DNA from: Streptomyces sp. NBC_01260
GTDB lineage: Bacteria; Actinomycetota; Actinomycetes; Streptomycetales; Streptomycetaceae
Length of the DNA stretch: 64,000 nucleotides
Direction of reading: 5' to 3'
NCBI RefSeq assembly: GCF_036226405.1
Contig: NZ_CP108464.1
Span: forward strand, 5,704,001-5,768,000
Below are positions 54,461 through 63,481 of the stretch, piece after piece (within the stretch, counting starts at the first letter, position 1; each line of letters starts with the position of its first letter). Below the pieces are notes generated by a model. The model searched no databases. It worked only from the letters and a program-made list of their open reading frames with translations, and was not told where the DNA came from. A program made the translations under genes and the position numbers.

Positions 54461-55627
54461 ATGGCTTCCCGATCACATCGTGCAACCAGCGGACCGAGCG
54501 GACCCAGCGGACCCTGCGGCGTATCCGGCCGTACCGGCCCCTTCGGCAGGACCGGCGGCGGGCCCGGTAGCGGACCCGGCCGCGTTCCCGCCTCGGACGG
54601 GCGCGCCCGGAGCGGGGCGGGCGGCGGACCCGGCCGACGGCGCCTCGCTCCGGACCGCGCCGCCGCCGCTGCGGCCTCGCGCAGCCGTGCGGACGCGCTC
54701 ATGGCGGGCGGCTACGGGGGCCGGGTGGCCCGGCAGGCGGTGGGCATGGCCTCGGGTTCGTCCCCGGCTGCGGGTCCGTCCCGGGCTGAGGGCCTGCCGC
54801 CGGCCCCGGCGCCGGGGCCGGCATCCACGGCGGAAGCGTCCACGGCGGAGTCACGGTCCGGGCCGACGCCGCGTGCGGAACCGGAAGGGCGGTGGGCGCG
54901 GGCGGTTCCCGCGCTGCGGGAGCGGCTGCCGATGTGGGTGCAGCTCAGATGCGGTCTGGAGCCGAGGGCCCTTGCCGCGCTCGCCGTTGTCCTGGTGGCG
55001 GCGGCAGTCTTCGCCGCGATGCACTTCTGGTCCGCACGCCCCGAAGGCGTACGTGCCCCCGACCCCCTCAGCGCGACCGGGCACGCCCCTGTGCCGCGCG
55101 CCGCGGCGGACCCGGTGGCCGACGGCGCGGGCGCGCCCGAGCCGTCCCCCGGGCCGCCACCCGCCGCCGGGGGGACGGGCGGGCGGATCGTGGTGGATGT
55201 GAGCGGGAAGGTGCGGCGGCCAGGGATCCACCGGCTGCCGTCCGGCGCCCGGGTCGCCGACGCGCTGCGGGCGGCGGGAGGGGTCCGGCCCGGCGTGGAT
55301 CTCGACGGCCTCAACCGGGCCCGGGTGCTCGTGGACGGGGAACAGATCCTGGTGGGCGTACCGCCCGGCACGGCTGCCGCAGGCGGCACGGAAGGGGGCG
55401 GCGCGGGTCCGACGGCCGCAGGCGGCACGGCCACCGGACCGGTGAGCCTCAACAGCGCGACCGCCGAACAGCTTGAGGCCTTGCCCGGCGTGGGTCCCGT
55501 CCTCGCCCAGCACATCGTCGACTACCGCGCCCAGCACGGTGGTTTCCGGTCCGTCGGCGAGCTCCGCGAGGTCACCGGGATCGGCGACCGCCGGTTCGCC
55601 GACCTTCAGTCACTGGTGCGACCGTGA
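54461..55627 (+). CDS. comEA: ComEA family helix-hairpin-helix DNA-binding protein
   Basis: A 388-residue membrane-anchored DNA receptor-like protein. After about 165 residues of Gly/Pro/Arg-rich sequence there is a transmembrane helix (AALAVVLVAAAVFAAMHFW, about 172-190). An SLBB-type domain follows (VVDVSGKVRRPGIHRLPSG). A C-terminal helix-hairpin-helix pair ends the protein (VSLNSATAEQLEALPGVGP, then FRSVGELREVTGIGDR). The N-terminal extension is much longer than in Firmicutes. TAGCGT lies eight bases before the ATG. The stop overlaps the comEC GTG by four bases. Its partner ComEC is interrupted here. Confidence 0.92.
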   Translation: MASRSHRATSGPSGPSGPCGVSGRTGPFGRTGGGPGSGPGRVPASDGRARSGAGGGPGRRRLAPDRAAAAAASRSRADALMAGGYGGRVARQAVGMASGSSPAAGPSRAEGLPPAPAPGPASTAEASTAESRSGPTPRAEPEGRWARAVPALRERLPMWVQLRCGLEPRALAALAVVLVAAAVFAAMHFWSARPEGVRAPDPLSATGHAPVPRAAADPVADGAGAPEPSPGPPPAAGGTGGRIVVDVSGKVRRPGIHRLPSGARVADALRAAGGVRPGVDLDGLNRARVLVDGEQILVGVPPGTAAAGGTEGGGAGPTAAGGTATGPVSLNSATAEQLEALPGVGPVLAQHIVDYRAQHGGFRSVGELREVTGIGDRRFADLQSLVRP

Positions 55628-57522
55628 GCGCCGGGGACGTCCACACGGCGTCGGGCCGCAGGCTCGGGGTCTCCGATCCCCGGCAGGAGGGACCCCCCGA
55701 TCTGCGACTGGTTCCCCCGGCCCTGGCGGCCTGGGCCGGTGCCGCGCTGGCCGTGGGCGCGCCGGGCCGGTGGGCGGCGGCGGGGGTGGTGCTCTGCCTC
55801 GGGGCGGCCATGGTCCTCCTGGCCGTGCCGGGATTCCCGGTGCGCGCCGCACGCGCGGCGGCGGACGGCAGTGGGGACAACGCAGCCGACGTACGGCGCC
55901 GTCCGTCCGCGACGGGTGTTGGACGGCGGCGTCTGCACACCACGGCCGCCGCGGCGGCGCTGCTCTGTGCCGCGGCCGGGGCGGCGTCGGCCGGACTGCA
56001 CAGCGCCGATGCGCGGCAGGGGCCGGTGCCGGCGATGGCCCGGCAGTTCGCGAGGATCGACGCAGAGATCACCCTCACCTCCGATGCCAGGCAGACGTTC
56101 CCCCGGGTACGCGGCGATCACAGCACACCCGCCGCCCTTCTTCTGGATGCCGAGATCACCCGGCTGGCGAGGCCCGACGGCACGGCTGTCCGGCTGCGTA
56201 CGCCGGTGCTGGTCATCGTCACCCCCGGCGGCGCGGCGGAGCAGTGGCAGCGGCTGCTCCCCTCCACCCGGTTACGGATCGGCGGCCGGCTGGCGCCACC
56301 GCTGCACGGCGGGGAGCGGGCGGCCGCAGTTCTTCGCCCGGACGGCAAGGGCCCGCCCCGCATCACCGGCCCGCCCACGCTTCTCCAGCGCACGGCGGGC
56401 GGGCTGCGCGCCGGGCTGCGCACCGCGACCGAGGGTCTCGGCCCCGATGCGCGGGCGCTCCTGCCCGGACTGGTCGTCGGCGACACCACCCGGGTCACCC
56501 CGGAACTGCACGATGCGTTCAGAGCGACCGACCTCACCCATCTGATGGCGGTCTCGGGTGCCAACCTGGCGATCCTGCTCGTCCTGCTGATCGGCCCGCC
56601 GGGCAGCGCCCTGCGGGCCGAACGCCGGGGACTGGCACCCGGGCTGGGGATCTCGCTGCGGATGACCGCCCTGCTCGGCGGCGGGCTCACGCTCGCCTTC
56701 GTCCTCGTCTGCAGGCCCGAACCGAGTGTGCTGCGGGCCGCGGCCTGCGGCCTGATCACGCTGCTCGCCATCGGCACCGGGCGGCGCAGAACTCTGATCC
56801 CCGCGCTGGCCGCCGCCGTTCTACTGCTGGTGCTCTACGACCCCTGGCTGGCGCGCAGTTACGGATTCGTCCTGTCGGTCCTGGCCACCGGCGCGCTTCT
56901 GACCATCGCCCCGCGGTGGAGCGGCGCGCTGCAACGGCGCCGGGTGCCGTTCCGGCTCGCCGAGGCACTGGCTGCCGCGGCGGCGGCGCAGGCGGTGTGC
57001 TCGCCCGTTGTGGTGCTGCTCGCCTCCCGGGTGAGTCTGGTGGCGATCCCGTGCAACCTGCTGGCCGAGTTCGCGGTGGCGCCGGCCACGGTTCTCGGGT
57101 TCGCCACGCTGGCCCTGGCCCCGGTGGCCATGCCGGTGGCCGAACTGCTGGCCCGGGTCGCGGGGTGGCCGGCCGGGTGGATCGCCTCCGTGGCCCGGAC
57201 CGGGGCGGCGCTGCCCGGTGCGGAGACCGACTGGCCCGACGGCCGGACGGGTGCGCTGCTGCTGGCCGTGCTGACCGGGCTGGTGGTGCTGTCCGCCCGG
57301 CGCATCGGACGCCGCCCCTGGGTGTGTTCGGCCGCGGCGCTGCTCCTGGTGCTCGCGGTGTTGCGCCCGGTGCCGCTGACCCGGGTGCTGACCGGATGGC
57401 CGCCGCCCGGCTGGGCGTTCGCGATGTGCTCGCAGTTCTCTATTAGATCAACGTGTTGCACTTGTTCGTGTTGCGAGGGGAAGGAACCACGTTGGGTACC
57501 ACGTGGCGTGTGCATTGGGTGA
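55624..57522 (+). pseudogene. comEC: comEC interrupted by a mobile element (5' part)
   Basis: ComEC forms the inner-membrane channel for single-stranded DNA uptake. The frame covers the N-terminal part and the multispanning Competence domain (TDLTHLMAVSGANLAILLVL is diagnostic), about 602 native codons up to 57429. After GWAFAMC the family continues CDVGQGD into the metallo-beta-lactamase-like domain. Here the frame switches to a cysteine-rich foreign tail (SQFSIRSTCCTCSCCEGK) and stops at 57522 inside the recombinase gene. The nuclease-like domain is therefore lost. A TTA codon at 56272-56274 would make translation depend on the rare leucyl tRNA BldA. The missing 3' part should lie beyond the element, outside the window. 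Confidence 0.88.
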
Positions 57523-58991
57523 CAGATCAGTCGCCGGTGACATTCAGTGACCATCCTGTCCTTCAGAGGTGGGCCGATCTCGGTGACCGCGAGGCGGCCT
57601 TGCGGATCGATCCAGGGGATCCGTTCTTCGTCGACCCAAAGGGGCGAGTCGACCCTCGGCTGACGCTCTACACGACGCGGTCCGCGTACGCGCACCTCGC
57701 GCGATCGACGAGGGAGAACTACGCCGACGACTGCTGCGTGTTTTTCAATTTCCTGTGGCAGCACGGCAAGAATTGGGACGAGGCGAGGGCCGAGAACCTG
57801 CTCGACTTCGAGGACTGGCGCCGGTGGTCGCCGCGGAACCCGCAGCGGATCGGCGGATCGAAGTGGAACCGTGAGCTGGCCGCGATGCGGCGGCTTTACA
57901 AGTGGGCGGTGGGCAAGCGGTACATGGCCGCGAGTCCGGTGGTGGAGCGCGAGGTCATGGGGCGGCAGGGGCAGATGGTGAGCGTCCCGGTCGCCCGCGC
58001 GAAGGACGCCCGCGCCACGAACGTGAAGTGGCTCACGCCGCGGGCCTACCGGATGTGGCGGGATGTCGGCCTGCGGGGTTACACGGCGGACGGCCGCCGG
58101 GACGCGTCGTTTCGAGGGCGTCACGATGACCGGAACGCGGCCTACTCCGATGTGCTGTTCTCCTCGGGGATGCGGCGCTCCGAGGGCGGCTCGCTGCTGA
58201 CCATCGAGGTCCCTGATCTGGCGGACAACTCGCGGTATTTCTACGACGGGAAGCTGGGCCGGGAGACGACCAAAAGTAAGCGGGAGCGGACTGTCTTCTA
58301 CTCCGCGGAGGCCCTGCGGGCGATGAACACCTATATGTGTACGTCGCGCCGGGCGGCGGTCCGCCGGGCCCAGGCCAAAGGTCGCTACGAGGCGATGCAG
58401 GGCTTGTGGATTGTGACGAGGCGTTCTGGCTTCGAGCAGCGCGAGCTGCACCTGGTGAGCGAGAAGGGCCAGGTGTTCGAGCGAAACATCACCTCGCTCG
58501 ATGTGGAGGAGCGGCAGCGGCTGTACGTCGAGGGCAAGGGAGGTCTGGAGCCGCTGTGGCTGTGGCTGTCCGAGGACGGCAGGCCGTTCCTGCCGCACTC
58601 GTGGGAGGCGGTCTTCCGGGCGGCCTCGGAGCGGTGCCGTGTGCTGCTAGAGGGCAAGGTCTCAAAGCCGCCGTACTTCACCCCGCACATGGCCAGGCAC
58701 TCGTTCGCCCTGTTCATGCTGGCCACGCTTCAGCACGCGTTGGACACCCGGTTCGGGTTGACGCCGCAGGAGCGTAAGGACTTCCGGCTGCTGTACGGAG
58801 ACTCGTTCCGGCTGGTGAAGAACCTCCTCGATCACGCGAGTGAGGAGACCACGCGGGCGATCTACCTCGCACCGGTGTCCGACCTGCAGGTTCGTTCGCT
58901 TTTGCTGGATGAAGATTCCGCGGGGGTCACCGATCTACTGGCCCAGATCGCGAAGCTGTCGGAGCGAGTGACGGACGAGGTGGCGTCGTGA
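57492..58991 (+). CDS. Tyrosine recombinase, first of the trio (TnpA-like)
   Basis: A 499-residue integrase. An N-terminal SAM-like DNA-binding region (TRENYADDCCVFFNFLWQHG) precedes the catalytic domain. Visible catalytic residues are Arg228 in SSGMRRSEGG, His399 and Arg402 in PHMARHSF, and a Tyr at about 458 in TTRAIYLAP, preceded by LLDHASEE. All are in the proper order, so it is probably active. TTG at 57492 was chosen for the GGGGAAGGA ribosome site seven bases upstream. GTG at 57453 in the same frame is possible but has no ribosome site. The stop overlaps the next GTG by four bases. Confidence 0.88.
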   Translation: MGTTWRVHWVTDQSPVTFSDHPVLQRWADLGDREAALRIDPGDPFFVDPKGRVDPRLTLYTTRSAYAHLARSTRENYADDCCVFFNFLWQHGKNWDEARAENLLDFEDWRRWSPRNPQRIGGSKWNRELAAMRRLYKWAVGKRYMAASPVVEREVMGRQGQMVSVPVARAKDARATNVKWLTPRAYRMWRDVGLRGYTADGRRDASFRGRHDDRNAAYSDVLFSSGMRRSEGGSLLTIEVPDLADNSRYFYDGKLGRETTKSKRERTVFYSAEALRAMNTYMCTSRRAAVRRAQAKGRYEAMQGLWIVTRRSGFEQRELHLVSEKGQVFERNITSLDVEERQRLYVEGKGGLEPLWLWLSEDGRPFLPHSWEAVFRAASERCRVLLEGKVSKPPYFTPHMARHSFALFMLATLQHALDTRFGLTPQERKDFRLLYGDSFRLVKNLLDHASEETTRAIYLAPVSDLQVRSLLLDEDSAGVTDLLAQIAKLSERVTDEVAS

Positions 58992-60730
58992 GCCCACGGG
59001 GACGCAAGGCCGCACTGCCCGAGGGCGGCCACCGTCGGCCGGACGTGCTGGCGCCGGGCAAGCTGGTGGTGCGGCACGTGGCCGAAGACGGCGTGAAGAA
59101 GGCCACATACGACTTCGAGTCCCTGCCGGTGCCCGAGACACTGCAGCGCGAGCTCGCCGAGACGTTCGCCGCGAAGGCGGGGCCGGGCGGCACGTGGAAG
59201 AGCACGGCCTCCAGCCGGGAGGCGTGGCTGATCCTGCTGTACTTCTCGCGGTTTCTGGCCGCTGAGGACCCGGTGCCCAGGTCGTTGAGCGAGCTGTCAG
59301 CGAAGACTTGGGCCGCGTGGCGGATCAGCCGTACCCCGAATTCCACCGGCAGGCGGCAGATCCGCAAGACCGCCCAGATGCTGCGCGAGCACCCGCAGGT
59401 GCCGGAGGAGACCCGGCAGCTGATGGCCAAGCGCGTCGGAAGGGACACGGTCAAGGAGATCGCCTACCTTGAGGCCGAATTCGACAAGATCAAGAAGCTG
59501 GCAGGGCAGAAGTTTCGCGCTGCCCTGCACCGCATCCGTGAGAACCGGCAGTACCTTCAGCGGTGGCAGGACGGCGAGTTCGCCGAGGGTAGTGAGGACT
59601 GGCTGGTGGGCGAGGCTTTGGACCACCTGGTCCGCACCGGTGAGATCCCGCACTACACCGGCATCGACGACCGCCGCCGCCCCATACCCCGCTATACCCA
59701 TGCCCTGGGCGGGGCCTCGGCCCCGTACACGTGGATGCGCCTGTTCTTGACCAGCGAGGAAGCGTGCGCGCTGATCGTGCTGATGATCGCCACCTACGGC
59801 TGGAACGCCTCGCCGGTCGTGGAGATGACGGTGCCCGACGCGACTCCGGACGCGGGGAACCACAAGCAGACGATCTACCGGGTCGAGCTGCACAAGAAGC
59901 GCCGCACAGCGAAGGCAGCCTACGAGACGCGGAACCTTGCCGACTGGGGCGCGAACTCCCCGGGGCGCCTCATCGCGCAGGCGGTCGAGGCCACCGAGCC
60001 GGCCCGCCAGACCCTGGCGATGGCCGGGGCGCCCCACGACCGGCTCATTCTGTGGCGGTTGTCGAAGCGGAGTGCGGGCGATGGAGACCCGGCCGAGCTG
60101 TTCGATGTCGGCATTCGGGACAACGTGTGGCGCAACTGGCGCGAGGAGCTGGGCGCCGGACTCAACCTGAACCTGCGGCGCCTGCGCAAGACGGTAGTCA
60201 TTGCCCACCAGCGCACCCCGTCCCAGCACTCCCGGGACACCCACGACACGGTCTACCTGCTGCCTGACCCACGTACCCATGCTGAGGCTGCCCCCGTGAT
60301 CAGCGCCGGGATCAGCGAGGCGATCGATGTGGCCCAAGCCGCCTTTCAGGCCCGGGTGAGCCGGGCCGAGACCGACGCTGGCCAGGACACGCCGACGGCT
60401 AATTGCACCGGCTACCACGACAGCCCGTTCGGCGAGGCGGGCTCACCGTGCCGGGCCTCGTTCCTGATGTGCACCGCTTGTCCGAACGCCGTCATCACCC
60501 CGCGGCACCTGCCCCGGCTGACTTACCTCCACCACGTGCTCTGCGAGCTGAAGGCCGTGCTCGAACCGGCGGTGTGGGACCAGGACTGGCGCGATCCCTA
60601 CCTGCGGCTGTGTGGCCTGAAGGCCGCCCCCGACTTCACCGACACTGAATGGACCGACGCGTTGAGCGACGTCACCGACACCGACAAGGCCATGATTGAC
60701 CAGTTGCTGCAGAGGGGGTACGACGCATGA
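58988..60730 (+). CDS. Second protein of the recombinase trio, degenerate catalytic residues
   Basis: A 580-residue protein of the integrase type found in the middle of such trios. Where the first catalytic Arg is expected, it reads YGWNASPVVEMTV with no Arg. The HxxR box reads NLRRLRKTV, without His. A later HDTVYLLPD could hold the Tyr. A Cys group CTACPN lies near residue 495. It may be a structural or DNA-binding partner rather than a strand-cutting enzyme, or use a divergent active site. It starts at GTG overlapping the upstream stop, and ends overlapping the next ATG. Confidence 0.75.
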   Translation: MSPRGRKAALPEGGHRRPDVLAPGKLVVRHVAEDGVKKATYDFESLPVPETLQRELAETFAAKAGPGGTWKSTASSREAWLILLYFSRFLAAEDPVPRSLSELSAKTWAAWRISRTPNSTGRRQIRKTAQMLREHPQVPEETRQLMAKRVGRDTVKEIAYLEAEFDKIKKLAGQKFRAALHRIRENRQYLQRWQDGEFAEGSEDWLVGEALDHLVRTGEIPHYTGIDDRRRPIPRYTHALGGASAPYTWMRLFLTSEEACALIVLMIATYGWNASPVVEMTVPDATPDAGNHKQTIYRVELHKKRRTAKAAYETRNLADWGANSPGRLIAQAVEATEPARQTLAMAGAPHDRLILWRLSKRSAGDGDPAELFDVGIRDNVWRNWREELGAGLNLNLRRLRKTVVIAHQRTPSQHSRDTHDTVYLLPDPRTHAEAAPVISAGISEAIDVAQAAFQARVSRAETDAGQDTPTANCTGYHDSPFGEAGSPCRASFLMCTACPNAVITPRHLPRLTYLHHVLCELKAVLEPAVWDQDWRDPYLRLCGLKAAPDFTDTEWTDALSDVTDTDKAMIDQLLQRGYDA

Positions 60731-62919
60731 GTTCCCCCGCCGTCGCTTACGACCTGCGGCTCCCGGCGCGTGATGCGTGGCTGTTCGACCCGGGCGGTGT
60801 CGCCGAGCATCGCCGCCAGTTCGTCCCCCGCTACGGGGATCCGTCGTGGTCGCTGCTGGCGCTGTCGAAGAGTCCGTCCCAGGCGGACGACATCATCCAC
60901 TGGAACTGGTTTTCCGACACCTATTGCGAAACGTTCCGCCACGTGGCCTGGGCGCTGGTCAACTATCCGTTGCCGGACGTGCACATCGCCAAGCACCGTG
61001 CTCCGATGCGGGCCAGGCTCAGCGCGGGACGCATCCTGAGATGTGTCAACCAGTGGTCGGCGTTCGCCGAATGGCTGGAGAAGCAGGGGATCACCAGTCT
61101 GGCTGCGGTCACTGTTGAGGACCTGACTGAGTTCGCCTACTACTTGGGCAAGATCAAGGCGCGGTCCCGCAACACTGTGTGCAGCTATCTCCTGGCCCTG
61201 TCGCGGCTGCACTACTACGGCGAGATGCACCTGCCGCTGGCCGACCGCCTGGTGGAGCCGCCGTGGATCCGCGAGGGCCAGGACGACTACCTGCCCGCGG
61301 CCTCCTCGAAAGGGGAGAACGTCACCGAGCCGATCACCCCGGCCACGATGGGCCCTCTGCTGGTGTGGGCGCTACGGTTCGTGGAGCTGTTCGCCCCCGA
61401 CATCCTGGCCGCCCATGCCGAGCGGCGCCAACTGCATGCCGCCGCCGACGCACTAGACGTGCCCATCACGCCGGGCTGTGACGCGGGCCTGCAGACCTAC
61501 CTCGCCGACCTGGAAGCCAAGGGGGCCGCGGTGCCGGTGGCCGACTGGAACCCCCGCACCCCGTTCGCTCCGGCCGCGTTGTTTCTGTCCGCGAAGACCG
61601 GCACCCCAGTGAAGAAGATCCACCAGGTGATGCGCAAACCGCACTGGCGCGCGTACACCAAGGACCATAACGAGCCCGCGGTGCTGGACGCTCCGGTCAC
61701 CGCCACGCTCGGCGGACAGCCGTGGCACGAGCCGTTCGAGTTTTACCGCTCCAGCACCCTGATCAAGCACCTGGCTACCGCTTGCTTCATCGTCATCTCC
61801 TACCTGACCGGCATGCGAGCCGGGGAGGTTCTGGCACTACAGACAGGCTGCTGCCCCGATTCGGGCACCGACGAAGCCGCCGCCAAACGGCATCTGATCT
61901 ACGGGTCTGCCGTTGAGGCAGAAGGTAAGCAGTATCAGTCGACGGTGCACGGACGGCAGTTCAAGAGGGCCCGCGACGAGGACGGCAACCACGACTCCGC
62001 CGGTGCGGTCCGGGCTCCCTGGGTTGCCGTGCCACAGGTCGTCAAGTCGGTGCGTGTGCTGGAGGCGCTGGGACCGGGCGAGGGGCTGCTGTTCGCTGCC
62101 GAGGTCCACGACCCGCGCCTTCCCGACCGCCGCAGCAGCCGGTCCTTGGCGTACGCGACGATGGCCAACCGCATGAACTCCTTCATCGAGTGGGTCAACG
62201 CGTACGCCGAAGCGCGGGGACGCAGTCCGGAGATGATCCCGCCGGACCCGCACGGCTCGGTCGGCACCGGCCGCTTTCGCCGCACCCTGGCCTGGCACAT
62301 CGCCCGCCGCCCCGGCGGGCTGATCGCCCTGGCCGTCCAGTACGGGCACATGCGTACGCTGATCAGCGAAGGCTACGCGGCCCGCTCACGCGGCGGTATC
62401 CACGACCTGCTGGACTTTGAGACCGCCCGCACCGTCGCCGAAACTCTCACTGACATGCACGACGCCATGCAAGAAGGCAGAGGCGTCTCCGGCCCCGCCA
62501 CCCGTCGCCTGATCCATGCGGCCGCCACCGAGCACCAGCGTTTTGGCGGGATGATCACCACGAACCGGCAGGCTCGAAGCCTGCTGGCCGACCCGACGCT
62601 GAACGTCTTCGAGAACAAGGAAGCCTTCCTGCTGTGCAACTACGACCGGGAGAAAGCCTTGTGCCACCCATCGCGCGGCGGTGTCGGCGAGGCCCCCAGT
62701 CTGGACCGCTGCCGCAACGCGTGCGCGAACATCGCCCGTACCGACCAGCACGCGGACCAGATGTTGGCCGCGGCGAAGAACCTGCGGATGCAGGCTCTGT
62801 CGCCGCTGGTTCCGGAGCCGATGGCCGAGCGGCTTCGGTCCAAGGCCGGGCACTTGGAGGGACTTGCCGCCGAGCACCAGGCCGCGCGCATCACCTTTGA
62901 GGACAGGGACGACGAGTGA
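60727..62919 (+). CDS. Tyrosine recombinase, third of the trio (TnpB-like)
   Basis: A 730-residue integrase. The N-terminal SAM-like domain (GRILRCVNQWSAFAEWLEKQG) is followed by a large insert. The catalytic domain has Arg364 in YLTGMRAGEV and the box Arg516-Phe-Arg-Arg519 (GTGRFRRTLAWH) replacing HxxR. Near the end, QYGHMRT precedes Tyr550 in SEGYAAR. A C-terminal Cys cluster (CNYDREKALC, then CRNACANI) resembles a zinc-binding site. The ATG overlaps the upstream stop, and the stop overlaps the small fourth gene. Probably active. Confidence 0.88.
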   Translation: MSSPAVAYDLRLPARDAWLFDPGGVAEHRRQFVPRYGDPSWSLLALSKSPSQADDIIHWNWFSDTYCETFRHVAWALVNYPLPDVHIAKHRAPMRARLSAGRILRCVNQWSAFAEWLEKQGITSLAAVTVEDLTEFAYYLGKIKARSRNTVCSYLLALSRLHYYGEMHLPLADRLVEPPWIREGQDDYLPAASSKGENVTEPITPATMGPLLVWALRFVELFAPDILAAHAERRQLHAAADALDVPITPGCDAGLQTYLADLEAKGAAVPVADWNPRTPFAPAALFLSAKTGTPVKKIHQVMRKPHWRAYTKDHNEPAVLDAPVTATLGGQPWHEPFEFYRSSTLIKHLATACFIVISYLTGMRAGEVLALQTGCCPDSGTDEAAAKRHLIYGSAVEAEGKQYQSTVHGRQFKRARDEDGNHDSAGAVRAPWVAVPQVVKSVRVLEALGPGEGLLFAAEVHDPRLPDRRSSRSLAYATMANRMNSFIEWVNAYAEARGRSPEMIPPDPHGSVGTGRFRRTLAWHIARRPGGLIALAVQYGHMRTLISEGYAARSRGGIHDLLDFETARTVAETLTDMHDAMQEGRGVSGPATRRLIHAAATEHQRFGGMITTNRQARSLLADPTLNVFENKEAFLLCNYDREKALCHPSRGGVGEAPSLDRCRNACANIARTDQHADQMLAAAKNLRMQALSPLVPEPMAERLRSKAGHLEGLAAEHQAARITFEDRDDE

Positions 62920-63320
62920 GTGAGGACCGTACCGTCGAACGCAAGACCATCCGGGCGGCCATCGACCGGCTGCTGGCCGGCACCCCGCTCCGGTCGGACG
63001 GGGCTTTGACCGTCGTTTCACTTGCCGCCGAGGCCGACGTTAAGCGGCACGTGCTCACCCACCGGCACACCGACCTTAGGGACGAGTTTTACGCCCGCGT
63101 TCGGGCCCAGGGCGCGGTCCCCGACAGCGAGCGCAAGCTGCGGCAGGAGCTCAAGGAGACCAGAGAACGGCTGGCCGGTGTACTGGCCGAGAACAAGCAA
63201 CTGAAGGCCGAGGTCGAAGCCTTCGTCCGGATCATCAACGTCCTGGAGATGGAGAACGACCAACTCGGGGGCGCACAGGGCCGCACCGGCACGGTGATCC
63301 CGATCGTCGGCCCCCGGTAG
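62916..63320 (+). CDS. Small TnpC-like protein of the element (DUF6262-type)
   Basis: A 134-residue basic protein. The first 60 residues hold a possible winged helix or HTH (LAGTPLRSDGALTVVSLAAEADVKRHV cut in two parts by a turn). Residues 68-118 form a clear coiled coil (ERKLRQELKETRERLAGVLA, then ENKQLKAEVEAF). In Tn554 the third gene, tnpC, encodes a protein of similar size that influences transposition frequency and orientation. The GTG overlaps the recombinase stop, so all four genes should be translated together. Confidence 0.75.
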   Translation: MSEDRTVERKTIRAAIDRLLAGTPLRSDGALTVVSLAAEADVKRHVLTHRHTDLRDEFYARVRAQGAVPDSERKLRQELKETRERLAGVLAENKQLKAEVEAFVRIINVLEMENDQLGGAQGRTGTVIPIVGPR

Positions 63321-63481
63321 GCAGTCGCCCCTTGGTAATTGCGGGCTCAGGCATCGCCGAGCCCAAAGTACTGATCGTTTCACGCAGACGGAGATCGGAT
63401 CTCACGAATAGGTGACTATCCGGGCAAGGCGTGGCGCACCATGGACTGCGGCTGAGGGCACCTGGCCCCCAGACCACAACG

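Noticed and set aside
57480..57522. Cysteine-rich C-terminus of the ComEC frame as a natural domain
   Set aside because: It lies inside the mobile element, overlaps the recombinase start and replaces the conserved DVGQGD continuation, so it is a chimeric read-through tail.
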